A stretch of DNA of 64,000 bases from Variovorax terrae (GTDB lineage Bacteria > Pseudomonadota > Gammaproteobacteria > Burkholderiales > Burkholderiaceae_C). Location of the stretch: positions 310,001 to 374,000 of the forward strand of contig NZ_JALGBI010000001.1 of NCBI RefSeq assembly GCF_022809125.1. Reading direction: 5' to 3'. Position numbers and translations under genes: made by a program. Shown here one piece after another: positions 1-8,259 of the stretch (the first letter of the stretch is position 1; the number at the start of each line of letters is the position of its first letter). The notes under the pieces are model-generated. The model did no database searches, was not told where the DNA came from, and saw only the letters and a list, made by a program, of their open reading frames with translations.

Positions 1-518
1 AAGTAGGCGTCGGCGATGCTGAAGCGGCTGCCGAACAGCAGCGGCCCGCCGTGCTCGGCCAGCAGCGCGCTCCACATCTCGACCAGGCGCTGCACGTCGG
101 CGCGCACCGCGGGCTGGTCGCGCCAGATCACGGCGCCGACCTCGGGCAAGGAGGCTTCGATGTTCATGCCGCAGTGGCTGCGCAGCGCCGAGAAGCCCGA
201 GTGCATCTCGGCGCACACGCTACGCGCGCGGGCCCGCGCGGCGGTGGCCTGCGGCCACAGGTGCTGGTCGGGGAAGCGCTCGGCCAGGTATTCGGCGATG
301 GCCAGCGTGTCCCAGATGGCGAGCTCGCCGTCCAGCAGCACCGGCACCTTGCCGACCGGGTTGATGCTGCCGGCGGCCTGCTTGAAGGCCGAGCCGGGCT
401 CCATCGTGTCGAAGCGGAGCATGACTTCCTCGAACGGGATGCCGGCCTGCTTGAGCAGCACCCAGGGCCGCATGGACCAGGAGGAGTAGTTCTTGTTGCC
501 GATGTAGAGCTTGAGCAT
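1..518 (-). CDS. glutathione S-transferase family protein (partial, 3' end beyond window)
   Basis: The reading frame begins at the ATG complementary to 516-518 and stays open to the left edge, giving 172 codons without a stop, so the C-terminus is missing. The start reads MLKLYIGNKNYSSWSMRPW, the thioredoxin-fold opening of bacterial GSTs, with the Ser/Trp cluster where the catalytic Ser/Tyr/Cys normally lies. NPVGKVPVLLDGE supplies the cis-proline loop and DTLAIAEYLAE the region that binds the glutathione gamma-glutamyl group. The remaining residues fit the start of the all-helical domain. It is a cytosolic protein, probably conjugating or reducing electrophiles with glutathione; the substrate cannot be inferred. 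It is separated by about 130 bases from the next minus-strand gene and is probably transcribed on its own. Confidence 0.9.
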   Translation of the reverse strand, partial: MLKLYIGNKNYSSWSMRPWVLLKQAGIPFEEVMLRFDTMEPGSAFKQAAGSINPVGKVPVLLDGELAIWDTLAIAEYLAERFPDQHLWPQATAARARARSVCAEMHSGFSALRSHCGMNIEASLPEVGAVIWRDQPAVRADVQRLVEMWSALLAEHGGPLLFGSRFSIADAY

Positions 519-647
519 GGTGGTGTCGCCGGGCTGGGTGGGAACAGGCCTTCCATGCTACTGCGTCGGGCCGCGGCCATTGATGCGAAAAACCCGCGGC
601 ATTGATGCGCGGCGGGGAGGGCGCGCATCAATGCCGGGGGCGTGGCG

Positions 648-1232
648 TCAGGGGTGGAGCTTCTCGCCGCGGGCCAGCATCTGCACGAACTGCTCGATGC
701 GGCGCGCGCGCGTTTCGGCCTTCTTGGCGGTCTGGGTGCGAAACAGCACGGCGTAGCGGTTGCGCGAGTCGAGCGTGGCGAAGAAGGCCTTGGCGCGCGG
801 CGATGCGTCGAGCGCGGCGGCCAGGTCGGGTGGCACGGTGGCGCTGCCCTGCGCCTCGTAGGCCGCGTCCCAGCGGCCGTCCTGGCGCGCGCGCTCGACT
901 TCGCGCAGGCCGGCGGGCTGCATCTGCCCGGCCTCGATCAGGGCCAGCGCCTTGCCGCGGTTGCGCTGAGACCACAGGCTGCGGGCGCCGCGCGGGGTGA
1001 ATTTCTGCAGCCAGCCCTGCTCGTCGCCGCGCTGCTTCTGGCCGTCGATCCAGCCATGGCACAGCGCGATGTCGAGCGCCTGCGGGTAGGTGAGCGAGGG
1101 CGGGCCGGCGTCCTGGCGGGCGATGCGCAGCCAGACGCCGGCGCTGGTGGCGTGATGGCGGGCCAGCCACTGGTGCCAGCCGGCGGCGTGCTCGAAGTAC
1201 AGGACGGGAAGTTCGGGGCGTGGGGTGGCCAT
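648..1232 (-). CDS. YdeI/OmpD-associated family protein
   Basis: This 194-residue cytosolic protein starts MATPRPELPVLYFEHAAGWHQW and contains the family landmarks ALDIALCHGWIDGQK, FTPR and a basic C-terminal helix (AKKAETRARRIEQFVQML). These match the YdeI/OmpD-associated (bacteriocin-protection) family, whose biochemical function is poorly defined. The length fits the family (about 190 residues). There is no signal peptide or membrane segment. The start is the only ATG upstream of the conserved region. A dispersed repeat lies in the upstream gap at 1271-1324. Family assignment is good; function is unknown. Confidence 0.82.
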   Translation of the reverse strand: MATPRPELPVLYFEHAAGWHQWLARHHATSAGVWLRIARQDAGPPSLTYPQALDIALCHGWIDGQKQRGDEQGWLQKFTPRGARSLWSQRNRGKALALIEAGQMQPAGLREVERARQDGRWDAAYEAQGSATVPPDLAAALDASPRAKAFFATLDSRNRYAVLFRTQTAKKAETRARRIEQFVQMLARGEKLHP

Positions 1233-1270
1233 GGGGCGGGTGAGACGGGGTTTCGGCGATTTTTAAAGCG

Positions 1271-1324
1271 ATTTCGGGCCGATGTCCAGGCCGGGCGGAC
1301 AAAGCTTGCTATTCATTCGATAGC
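1271..1324. repeat. dispersed extragenic repeat, copy A
   Basis: It contains the 17-base element GCTAT-N7-ATAGC (1308-1324), preceded by a block with the core GATGTCCAGGCCGGG. The same 15-base core recurs exactly at about 54514-54528, and a diverged inverted version lies at 34844-34909. This copy sits upstream of the YdeI-like gene. No transposase is nearby, so it is likely a small non-autonomous or REP-like extragenic element. Confidence 0.6.
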
Positions 1325-1380
1325 GAATTGATGGCGAATCGGGGAAGCGAAGGGCGCCGCCGCCCGCCTCCGGGCCGGGC

Positions 1381-2154
1381 TCAGTCCTGCAATTCCGCCT
1401 TGGCCATCTCCACATCGAGCCGCTCCGTGGCATCCATCGGCTTGCTGGTGGCGGCCTGTTCGTAGAGCTTGGTGGCTTCCTTCATCTTCCGGTCGCCTTC
1501 GAGCATCACCAGGCCGTTGGCGTACTCGATCATCGCGATGGCCGAGCCGGGGTTGAGCGCGAGGGCTTCCTGGAACAGCTTGAGGCCGGTGTCCTTCTTG
1601 GCGCCGTAGGTCATGCTGCCGATCAGCGGGCCCACCTTGTCGATCACCTCGGCGTGGAACGCGCCCAGCGCAATGCGCGCATCGGCGTGCTTGGGGCTGA
1701 GCTGAATGGCTTTTTCCAGCGCCTCCTTGACCCGCCCGCCCAGGCCCTGGGCCAGCGCCTTGGCCACGCTGATGCCCTGGCTGTAGCGGCCCAGCGCATA
1801 GGCCTGCCAGTACCAGGCGTTGGCGTTCTTCGGGTCTTCGGCCGCCTGGGCCGCGGCGCGCTCGGCCACTTCGGTGAAGAGGTCGAGCTTGGCCTTCTCC
1901 TTCTTCTCCAGGTAGTTGGCATAGATGCAGGCGGCCTTGTTGGCCACCGTGAGGCCCGCGCCGCCGGCTTTCAGGCCGGCCTGGGCGGCTTTCTGGAACT
2001 CGCCGTTGTGGAACAGGGCCCAGGCCTCGAGCACCTTGGCTTCCTTGGGGCAGGGTTCGGCATCGCCGGCGTGCAGGCGCTCCCAGTGCTTCCTGGCGCT
2101 GGCGGCGTCGAAGGCGTAGTCGCCGGCATGGGGGAAAACGATCCATTGGGCCAT
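1381..2154 (-). CDS. TPR-repeat protein
   Basis: The protein has 257 residues and starts MAQWIVFPHAGDYAF at 2154. An AAGGAG Shine-Dalgarno sequence lies about 8 bases upstream, which is why I prefer this start over a longer frame. It is almost wholly helical, with tetratricopeptide-like pairs: alanine-rich helices with W/Y/A spacing such as NANAWYWQAYALGRY, KHADARIALGAFHAEV and NPGSAIAMIEYANGLV. No signal peptide is evident, so it is probably cytosolic. TPR proteins are scaffolds; the partner is not known. It lies 40 bases downstream of a TetR gene on the same strand and may be co-transcribed with it. Confidence 0.75.
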   Translation of the reverse strand: MAQWIVFPHAGDYAFDAASARKHWERLHAGDAEPCPKEAKVLEAWALFHNGEFQKAAQAGLKAGGAGLTVANKAACIYANYLEKKEKAKLDLFTEVAERAAAQAAEDPKNANAWYWQAYALGRYSQGISVAKALAQGLGGRVKEALEKAIQLSPKHADARIALGAFHAEVIDKVGPLIGSMTYGAKKDTGLKLFQEALALNPGSAIAMIEYANGLVMLEGDRKMKEATKLYEQAATSKPMDATERLDVEMAKAELQD

Positions 2155-2194
2155 GATGGTTGTCTCCTTCGGTCGTTGGAACGTGGACACGCTC

Positions 2195-2860
2195 TCAGGG
2201 GTTGTCGGCGTTGCTGTAGGCCCCGACCAGGCCCAGCAGGTGCATGCGCTGGCCCGGCTCCAGGTAGGGCACCAGCAGGTTCAGCACATGGTGGGCGCCG
2301 CGCAGCAGGGCCAGCTGGGCGCTTTCGGGCTCCAGCGCGCGGCGCGGGTCGCGCACGTACTCGTAGCTCAACCAGTAGGTCAGCACCACCACCATGCTGG
2401 TGGCGGTGGCCTCGACCTCGCGCGAATCGATGCTCAGGGCGCCGGAGCGGTTCATGCCGTCGAGCAGCGCGCGCACCGCGCGGGTCTTGTTCTTGAGCAC
2501 CCACTGGAAATGGGTTTCCAGGCGCCGGTTCTTGGACAGCAGGTCGTTCAGGTCGCGGTAGAGGAAGCGGTACTGCCAGATCAGCTCGAACAGGGTGTGC
2601 ATGAAGAACCAGGCGTCCTCCACGTCGCGCACGCCGTCGCTGGCGTTGAGCAACTCGCTGAGCGAGCGCTCGTAGCGGTCGAACAGCGAGTTGATCAACT
2701 CGTCCTTGGCCGGGTAGTGGTAGTAGAGGTTGCCGGGGCTGATGCTCAGTTCGGCCGAGATCAGCGTGGTCGAGACGTTGGGTTCACCGAAACGGTTGAA
2801 CAGGTCGAGCGTGACCTCCAGGATGCGTTCTGCGGTTCGGCGCGGCGCCTTCTTCGCCAT
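2195..2860 (-). CDS. TetR/AcrR family transcriptional regulator
   Basis: The product has 221 residues. An N-terminal helix-turn-helix (residues about 7-55) includes ERILEVTLDLFNRFGEPNVS and the recognition region ISPGNLYYHYPAKDELI, typical of TetR. The C-terminal ligand-binding half is all helical and longer than average. The start at 2860 (MAKKAPRRTAERIL) is the natural TetR N-terminus; the frame stays open upstream, but that part overlaps the patatin gene and looks non-coding. A perfect inverted repeat, CCCCAG-N3-CTGGGG at 2904-2918, lies upstream and could be its operator. Targets may include the adjacent patatin/phasin lipid-storage genes, which is inference only. Confidence 0.88.
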   Translation of the reverse strand: MAKKAPRRTAERILEVTLDLFNRFGEPNVSTTLISAELSISPGNLYYHYPAKDELINSLFDRYERSLSELLNASDGVRDVEDAWFFMHTLFELIWQYRFLYRDLNDLLSKNRRLETHFQWVLKNKTRAVRALLDGMNRSGALSIDSREVEATATSMVVVLTYWLSYEYVRDPRRALEPESAQLALLRGAHHVLNLLVPYLEPGQRMHLLGLVGAYSNADNP

Positions 2861-2903
2861 GGATGTCTGCCCCTTGTTGCTTTTTGGTCTGATGGCGACT
2901 CTA

Positions 2904-2918
2904 CCCCAGTCGCTGGGG
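2904..2918. promoter_or_regulatory. inverted repeat upstream of tetR (possible operator)
   Basis: CCCCAG-TCG-CTGGGG is a perfect 6-base inverted repeat, 44 bases upstream of the TetR start codon and downstream of the patatin stop. Position and symmetry fit a repressor site, but such short GC-rich repeats also arise by chance. Confidence is low. Confidence 0.3.
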
Positions 2919-2955
2919 GCGCGGAAGTAGGGAAGGCGAGTACGGTTTGGGGTCT

Positions 2956-4278
2956 TCAGGCCGAAGCTGGCCGCGCGGCGGCACGGGTGACGTGGCCCAG
3001 GTCTTCCATGACTTCCTGCAGTGAGGCGATGGCCTGGCCCAGGCGCGTGGGCGCGGCGGGCGGGGCGACGAGGTGCCGCTTCGGATCGTCCAGCACCTCG
3101 TGGCGCAGCGTCACGCCGTGCCGCCCGAGCTGCGCCGACAGGCCGGTCTTGCGCGAGCGCAGCAGGCGGCGGGTCTGCTGGTAGGCATGCTCGGCGAGCT
3201 GGCGGCGCCGGCCGTAGCTGAAGGTGTTGGCCAGGTACAGCTCGGGGTCGCGGTGGTCGGGCTCGATCAGCACGATGTCGGTGTCGGGGTAGGCGCGCTC
3301 GTAGTGTTTCATGCCAAGCTCCATGCGCGAATGGATCATGGAGCGGAAGGTCTGGCTCAGCACGGCGGGCAGGCCGCCGTCCACGATGCGCGGGATGGCG
3401 CGCCGCTCCGCGGGCAGGCCGCGCTGCATGACGGGTGCGGCCTGCGGCTGCGTCGAGTCGAACGGCACCAGCGGGTTCAGGCACAGCATCAGGTCGATGC
3501 CCTCGTCCAGCGCCACCGAGGCATGCAGGGTCTTCTTGAGCGCGCCGTCCACGTAGTAGTGCTCATCGATCTCCACCGGCGGGAACAGCCCGGGCAGCGC
3601 CGAGCTGGCCTGCACGGCGCGCGAGATCGGCACGTGGTCCCAGCCGGCGCGGCCGAACGGCGCGGCCTCGCCGCTGTCCAGGTTGGTGGCGACCAGGGTC
3701 AGCCGGGTCTTCAGCTGGCGGAAATCATTGGTGCGGCCCTCGCGCGAGAACAGCGTGGCCAGGCGGCGGTCGATCTCGCTGTTGGAGAAGATGCCCGTGG
3801 GCAGCGCCGGGCCCAGGCGCTCCAGCGCGCCGGTGAACGACTTGCGCCCGAGCACGAAGCGCCACAGCGCCGAGGACACCAGGCCCGGGAACATGATGCC
3901 GCGCCGCGCCAGCTCGCTGTAGGCCGGCACCATCAGCCAGGCCGGGTCGAACACTTCCGAGACCTGGTGGTCGTTCTCGATGAACGACGCGCACAGCTCG
4001 CGCGGCGACATGCCGTTGGCCAGGCCCGCCGCGATGAAGCCGCCGGCGGACACGCCCACATAGTGGTGCAACCCGGTGAAGTCCAGGCCCGACAGCGACT
4101 CCTCGAGCGCACACAGCGCACCGATCTCGTAGATCGCGCCCAGCGGTCCGCCACCGGCCAGCGCCAGCGCAATGCGGGGCTGGCTCGGTGCCCGCTTCCG
4201 CGCCCTGGGCGCCGCAGTGGAGCGAGGGGCGCCGGAAGGCTGGGCGGTGGGTGGCGTGCGGGGGGTGGAACGGGTCAT
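2956..4278 (-). CDS. patatin-like phospholipase family protein
   Basis: The 440-residue protein has a basic, Pro/Arg-rich N-terminus of about 35 residues followed by the patatin core. ALALAGGGPLGAIYEIGAL gives the glycine-rich oxyanion loop, VGVSAGG carries the nucleophile (Ser77, GxSxG) and YYVDGALKK the dyad aspartate (Asp244, DGA). It therefore should be an active serine acyl hydrolase on membrane lipid or stored polyester. The start at 4278 (MTRSTPRT) follows convention; a GTG or earlier ATG is possible. The neighbouring phasin gene suggests a role in polyhydroxyalkanoate or lipid turnover, which is inference. No signal peptide is visible. Confidence 0.88.
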   Translation of the reverse strand: MTRSTPRTPPTAQPSGAPRSTAAPRARKRAPSQPRIALALAGGGPLGAIYEIGALCALEESLSGLDFTGLHHYVGVSAGGFIAAGLANGMSPRELCASFIENDHQVSEVFDPAWLMVPAYSELARRGIMFPGLVSSALWRFVLGRKSFTGALERLGPALPTGIFSNSEIDRRLATLFSREGRTNDFRQLKTRLTLVATNLDSGEAAPFGRAGWDHVPISRAVQASSALPGLFPPVEIDEHYYVDGALKKTLHASVALDEGIDLMLCLNPLVPFDSTQPQAAPVMQRGLPAERRAIPRIVDGGLPAVLSQTFRSMIHSRMELGMKHYERAYPDTDIVLIEPDHRDPELYLANTFSYGRRRQLAEHAYQQTRRLLRSRKTGLSAQLGRHGVTLRHEVLDDPKRHLVAPPAAPTRLGQAIASLQEVMEDLGHVTRAAARPASA

Positions 4279-4346
4279 GGGCGCGTGCGGAAAGAAGCAT
4301 CGATCCCGCCTACTGCTGCAGCGCAGCAAATGCGACGGGCGTAAAA

Positions 4347-4366
4347 AAGGGCGCCTGGGCGCCCTT
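4347..4366 (-). terminator. intrinsic terminator downstream of the phasin gene
   Basis: AAGGGCGCC-TG-GGCGCCCTT is a perfect 9-base inverted repeat. On the minus strand it is followed by a run of six T, the classical Rho-independent arrangement. It begins 19 bases beyond the phasin stop codon at 4386 and separates phasin from the patatin gene. Confidence 0.88.
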
Positions 4367-4385
4367 CAGGCGGCGGCATGCCGGC

Positions 4386-4910
4386 TTACGCGGACTTGCG
4401 TGCGGCCGCGGTGCGCGAAGACGCCCGCTTGGCGGCTGGTTTGGCTGCAGGCTTGGCCGCGCCCGCAGGGGCGGCGGCCTTGGGCGCGGCAGGGGCCTTG
4501 ACCGACAGCTTCTGCACGCTCTTGTTGAGCTCGTCGATGCGGGCGATCAGGGCATCGATGTCCTTGGCCGACGGCACGCCCAGCTTGTTGAGGGCCTTGG
4601 AGACGCGGTCTTCGAAGATGTTCTCCAGCTTGTCCCACTGGCCGGAGGCCTTGGAGCTGATGTCGGTGGCCATGTTGGCCATGCGGTTGGTGGCCTCGGA
4701 GATTTTTTCCTCGGCCACGGCCTGGGTCTTGCGCTGGATGGAGAGGCCTTCCTTGACCAGGGTCTCGAACACCTTGCCGCCTTCTTCCTGGGCCTTGGCG
4801 AAGGCGCCGAGGCCGGCCAGCCAGATCTGCTGGGCGGATTCCTTGACGGTGCCGGAGAGTTGCGCGCCGGCTTTCTTCTCTGCGCTCAGTTTCTGCAGTT
4901 TCTTGACCAT
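4386..4910 (-). CDS. phasin family protein (PHA granule-associated)
   Basis: The protein has 174 residues and starts MVKKLQKLSAEKKAGAQLSG with a GGAG ribosome site 7 bases upstream. The core is amphipathic helix (SAQQIWLAGLGAFAKAQEEG, VFETLVKEGLSIQRK), the usual poly(hydroxyalkanoate) granule-associated protein signature. A Leu-zipper-like segment (DIDALIARIDELNKSVQKL) follows, then an Ala/Lys/Pro-rich tail of about 40 residues resembling histone-like linkers, which may bind DNA or be disordered. It coats polyester granules and controls their size. It has its own terminator and a divergent regulatory region shared with the SDR gene at 5118. Confidence 0.9.
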   Translation of the reverse strand: MVKKLQKLSAEKKAGAQLSGTVKESAQQIWLAGLGAFAKAQEEGGKVFETLVKEGLSIQRKTQAVAEEKISEATNRMANMATDISSKASGQWDKLENIFEDRVSKALNKLGVPSAKDIDALIARIDELNKSVQKLSVKAPAAPKAAAPAGAAKPAAKPAAKRASSRTAAARKSA

Positions 4911-5002
4911 GAGGGGCTCCAAACGATGGGTTGAGGGGCGCACCGCCCGGCTCGTGCGGGGGCGGCGCATGAGGTGCACTTTAAGCGCTGATCCCGGAGG
5001 CG

Positions 5003-5043
5003 TTTAGGTGAGGCTTCCTAAATCACTAGGGGTCGAACCCTAG
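5003..5043. promoter_or_regulatory. tandem TAGG-N8-CCTA inverted repeats in divergent promoter region
   Basis: Two inverted repeats of the same geometry lie side by side: TTTAGG-N8-CCTAAA (5003-5022) and CTAGGG-N6-CCCTAG (5026-5043). Both contain TAGG-N8-CCTA, and their centres are 22 bases apart, about two helical turns. They sit in the 207-base gap between the divergent phasin and SDR genes. The pattern fits cooperative binding of a dimeric regulator such as a LuxR/NarL-type protein; the regulator is not in this window as far as I can tell. Confidence 0.5.
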
Positions 5044-5117
5044 GGTTGGCACGGGTTTCTGCTGAATGGAGGCCCCTGCCGTTTAAGCAAGAATGCGGCA
5101 TCTATCCGGAGGTATTC

Positions 5118-7103
5118 ATGCAGTATTTCGTCACCGGGGCAACCGGCTTCATCGGCAAACGCCTGGTCAAAAAGCTGTTGGAGCGCAAGGGCTCCGTGGT
5201 GCACTTTCTGATCCGCAAGGAGAGCGAATCGAAAGTGGCGGCGCTGCGTGAATTCTGGGGCGCCAGTGCCTCCCGGGTGGTGCCGGTGTTCGGCGATCTC
5301 ACTGCGAAGAAGCTGGGCGTGGCCGGCGAGGACGTCAAGAAGCTCAAGGGCCAGATCGACCATTTCTACCACCTTGCGGCGGTGTACGACCTCGGCGCCG
5401 ACGAGGAGAGCCAGATCGCCGTCAACATCGAGGGCACGCGCAACACCGTGGAGCTCGCCAAGTCCATCGACGCCGGGCATTTCCACCATGTCTCGTCGAT
5501 TGCCGCCGCCGGGCTGTACGAAGGCGTGTTCCGCGAGGACATGTTCGAGGAGGCCGAGAACTACGACCACCCGTATTTCATGACCAAGCACGAGAGCGAG
5601 AAGATCGTGCGCAAGGAATGCAAGGTGCCCTGGAGCGTCTATCGCCCGGCCATGGTGGTGGGCGACAGCCAGACCGGCGAGATGGACAAGATCGACGGCC
5701 CCTACTACTTCTTCAAGCTGATCCAGCGCATGCGCCAGTTGCTGCCGCCATGGATGCCCGTGATCGGCCTGGAAGGCGGCCGCGTGAACATCGTCCCGGT
5801 GGATTTCGTCGTGAACTGCCTGGACTTCATCAGCCACAAGGCGGGCATCAACAAGAAGTGCTTCCATGTGGTGGACAGCGAAGGTTACCGCGTGGGCGGC
5901 GTGCTGGACATCTTCAGCAAGGCGGCCCATGCGCCCAAGATGAACCTCTTCGTGAATGCCGCGCTGCTGGGCTTCATTCCGCGCAGTGTCACCAAGACGC
6001 TGCTGTCCATCAAGCCGGTGCGCCGCGTCAAGGCGGCCGTCATGCACGACCTGCGCATTCCCGAAGACATGCTCACCTTCGTGAATTACCCAACGCGCTT
6101 TGACCGGCGCGAGCTGGACGCGCAGCTCAAGGGCTCGGGCATCGAATGCCCGCACTTGAAGGACTACGCCTGGCGGCTGTGGGACTACTGGGAGCGCCAC
6201 CTGGACCCGGACCTCGCCATCGACCGCACGCTGCGCGGCACGGTGCAGGGCAAGGTGGTGCTGATCACCGGCGGCTCCTCCGGCATCGGCCTGGCCTCGG
6301 CCCATAAGTTCGCCGAGGCCGGCGCCGTGACCATCATCTGCGGCCGCGACCAGGACAAGCTCGACGAAGCGCAGAAAGAAGCCAAGGCGAAGGGCTACAG
6401 CTTCGTCTGCTACCCGGCCGACATCGCCGACATGAACGACTGCGACCGCTTCGTGAAACTGCTGATCGAGAACCATGGCGGCGTGGATTTCCTCATCAAC
6501 AACGCCGGCCGCTCCATCCGCCGCGCCATCGAGAACAGCTATGACCGCTTCCACGACTACGAGCGGACCATGCAGCTGAACTACTTCGGCTGCCTGCGCA
6601 TCACCATGGGCCTGCTGCCGACGATGACGGCGAAGAAGAAGGGCCATGTCGTCAACATCAGCTCCATCGGCGTGCTGACCAACGCGCCGCGCTTCTCGGC
6701 CTACGTGGCGTCCAAGGCCGCGCTGGACGCCTGGACGCGCTGCGCGTCGAGCGAGTACGCCGACCAGGGCGTGAGCTTCACCACCATCAACATGCCACTG
6801 GTCCGCACCCCCATGATTGCGCCGACCAACATCTACAAGAACGTGCCCACGCTGAGCCCGGAAGAGGCGGCCGACATGGTGGCCGGCGCCTGCATCTACA
6901 AGAACGTGCGCATCGCCACCCGCCTGGGCATCGCCGGCCAGGTGCTGCATGCGCTGTTCCCGCGCATCATGCAGATCGTCATGAACACCAGCTTCCGCAT
7001 GTTCCCGGATTCGTCGGCCGCCAAGGGCGACAAGTCCGGCAAGCCGCAGCTGTCGGCCGAGGCGGTGGCGATGCAGCAGATGATGCGGGGGATTCATTTC
7101 TGA
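5118..7103 (+). CDS. two-domain SDR oxidoreductase, fatty acyl-CoA reductase-like
   Basis: The 661-residue protein starts at 5118 with a GGAGG site 6 bases upstream. Two Rossmann domains are fused. Residues 1 to about 370 form an extended (NAD_binding_4/male-sterility-like) SDR with TGATGFIG at 6-13, Ser126/127 and YFMTK (Tyr153, Lys157). Residues 378-661 form a classical SDR with TGGSSGIG at 384-391 and YVASK (Tyr529, Lys533). Both active sites look intact. This architecture resembles mycobacterial AcrA1-type fatty acyl-CoA reductases, which make aldehydes or alcohols for wax esters. The divergent phasin gene suggests a link with lipid or polyester storage; the substrate is inferred. Alternatives include sterol or hydrocarbon metabolism. 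Confidence 0.8.
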   Translation: MQYFVTGATGFIGKRLVKKLLERKGSVVHFLIRKESESKVAALREFWGASASRVVPVFGDLTAKKLGVAGEDVKKLKGQIDHFYHLAAVYDLGADEESQIAVNIEGTRNTVELAKSIDAGHFHHVSSIAAAGLYEGVFREDMFEEAENYDHPYFMTKHESEKIVRKECKVPWSVYRPAMVVGDSQTGEMDKIDGPYYFFKLIQRMRQLLPPWMPVIGLEGGRVNIVPVDFVVNCLDFISHKAGINKKCFHVVDSEGYRVGGVLDIFSKAAHAPKMNLFVNAALLGFIPRSVTKTLLSIKPVRRVKAAVMHDLRIPEDMLTFVNYPTRFDRRELDAQLKGSGIECPHLKDYAWRLWDYWERHLDPDLAIDRTLRGTVQGKVVLITGGSSGIGLASAHKFAEAGAVTIICGRDQDKLDEAQKEAKAKGYSFVCYPADIADMNDCDRFVKLLIENHGGVDFLINNAGRSIRRAIENSYDRFHDYERTMQLNYFGCLRITMGLLPTMTAKKKGHVVNISSIGVLTNAPRFSAYVASKAALDAWTRCASSEYADQGVSFTTINMPLVRTPMIAPTNIYKNVPTLSPEEAADMVAGACIYKNVRIATRLGIAGQVLHALFPRIMQIVMNTSFRMFPDSSAAKGDKSGKPQLSAEAVAMQQMMRGIHF

Positions 7104-7122
7104 GGGAGGGAAGCCGCTCGCA

Positions 7123-7188
7123 CCCTCGAGACGATGAGATAATTGGGAAGTTGCCCGGCGCGCGCGCGGCGCCAGGCGTTCTCGAGGG
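7123..7188. promoter_or_regulatory. rfbB leader: inverted repeat flanking a GATAAT -10-like box
   Basis: CCCTCGAGA (7123-7131) and its exact complement TCTCGAGGG (7180-7188) flank a 48-base segment with a -10-like GATAAT (7138-7143) and an alternating CG run (about 7158-7168). The right arm contains the GAGGG that serves as ribosome site for rfbB (ATG 7195). I see no good -35 box. A promoter is plausible; whether the repeat acts as an operator is unknown. Confidence 0.4.
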
Positions 7189-7194
7189 AAACAC

Positions 7195-8256
7195 ATGATT
7201 CTGGTCACCGGCGGCGCGGGTTTCATCGGCGCCAATTTCGTCCTGGACTGGCTCAGCTTGCATAGCGAGCCAGTCGTCAATTTCGATCTCCTGACCTACG
7301 CTGGCAATCTCGAAAACCTGGCTTCGGTCGAAGGCAATCCGGCGCATATCTTTGTTCAAGGTGACATTGGCGATACCGCGGCTGTCGCGCGTGTGCTGGC
7401 CACCTACAAGCCTCGGGCCGTGGTGAATTTCGCGGCGGAATCACATGTGGATCGCTCGATTCACGGGCCGGAAGATTTCATCCAGACCAACATCGTCGGC
7501 GCCTTCCGTCTGTTGGAGACCGTGCGTAGCTATTGGGGCGGCCTGCCTCCGGAAGACAAGGCCAAGTTTCGCTTCGCCCATGTCTCCACCGATGAGGTCT
7601 ACGGTTCTCTCGCGCCAACGGATGCAGCATTCACGGAAACCAGCCGCTACGAGCCCAACAGCCCGTATTCCGCGAGCAAGGCCGCAAGCGACCATCTGGT
7701 TCGAGCCTACCATCACACTTATGGTTTGCCGGTCCTCACGACCAACTGCTCCAACAACTATGGGCCTTTTCATTTTCCAGAGAAGCTGATCCCGCTGATG
7801 ATCGTCAATGCGCTGGCCGGCAAGCCCCTGCCTGTTTATGGAGATGGGCAGCAGGTGCGCGACTGGCTCTATGTACGGGACCATTGCAGCGCGATCCGCC
7901 GCGTACTTGAAGCAGGCCGTCCCGGCGAGGTCTACAACATTGGCGGCTGGAACGAGAAGCCCAATCTGGACATCGTCCATACAGTATGCGGATTGCTGGA
8001 CGAGATGCGGCCGCGTGCCGAAGGCAAGAGTTACAGCGGGCAAATCACGTTCGTCAAGGACCGCCCTGGCCATGACCGCCGTTACGCCATCGACGCGAGC
8101 AAGATGGAAAAGGAATTGGGTTGGAAGCCCACCGAGACTTTCGAGTCTGGAATCCGGAAGACGGTGGAGTGGTACTTGGCTAACCCGGGATGGGTGGCCA
8201 ACATCCAAAGCGGCGGCTATCGCGACTGGGTGCAGAAGCAGTACGCTGCGGCATGA
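7195..8256 (+). CDS. rfbB: dTDP-glucose 4,6-dehydratase
   Basis: The 353-residue protein has GGAGFIG (6-12) for NAD binding, [13 protein letters not shown] (strongly specific to RmlB), STDEVYG with the catalytic Thr-Asp-Glu (132-134) and YSASK (Tyr158, Lys162). It converts dTDP-glucose to dTDP-4-keto-6-deoxyglucose, step two of dTDP-L-rhamnose synthesis. It begins the plus-strand arm of the polysaccharide locus and is followed by rfbD debris rather than an intact rfbD. GC content drops visibly from here relative to upstream genes. Full length and intact motifs indicate a functional enzyme. Confidence 0.96.
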   Translation: MILVTGGAGFIGANFVLDWLSLHSEPVVNFDLLTYAGNLENLASVEGNPAHIFVQGDIGDTAAVARVLATYKPRAVVNFAAESHVDRSIHGPEDFIQTNIVGAFRLLETVRSYWGGLPPEDKAKFRFAHVSTDEVYGSLAPTDAAFTETSRYEPNSPYSASKAASDHLVRAYHHTYGLPVLTTNCSNNYGPFHFPEKLIPLMIVNALAGKPLPVYGDGQQVRDWLYVRDHCSAIRRVLEAGRPGEVYNIGGWNEKPNLDIVHTVCGLLDEMRPRAEGKSYSGQITFVKDRPGHDRRYAIDASKMEKELGWKPTETFESGIRKTVEWYLANPGWVANIQSGGYRDWVQKQYAAA

Positions 8257-8259
8257 GAC

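Noticed and set aside
2195..3484. 429-residue frame extending the TetR gene upstream
   Set aside because: The upstream part is out of frame through the patatin gene; the TetR N-terminus begins at 2860.
7158..7168. CG-alternating run before rfbB
   Set aside because: Possible Z-DNA-type tract, but short runs are expected at this GC content and no further evidence supports a function.
5040..7280. 746-residue open frame on the minus strand
   Set aside because: It is a shadow of the well-supported SDR gene: no family similarity, His/Val/Ala/Arg-rich translation typical of antisense high-GC frames.
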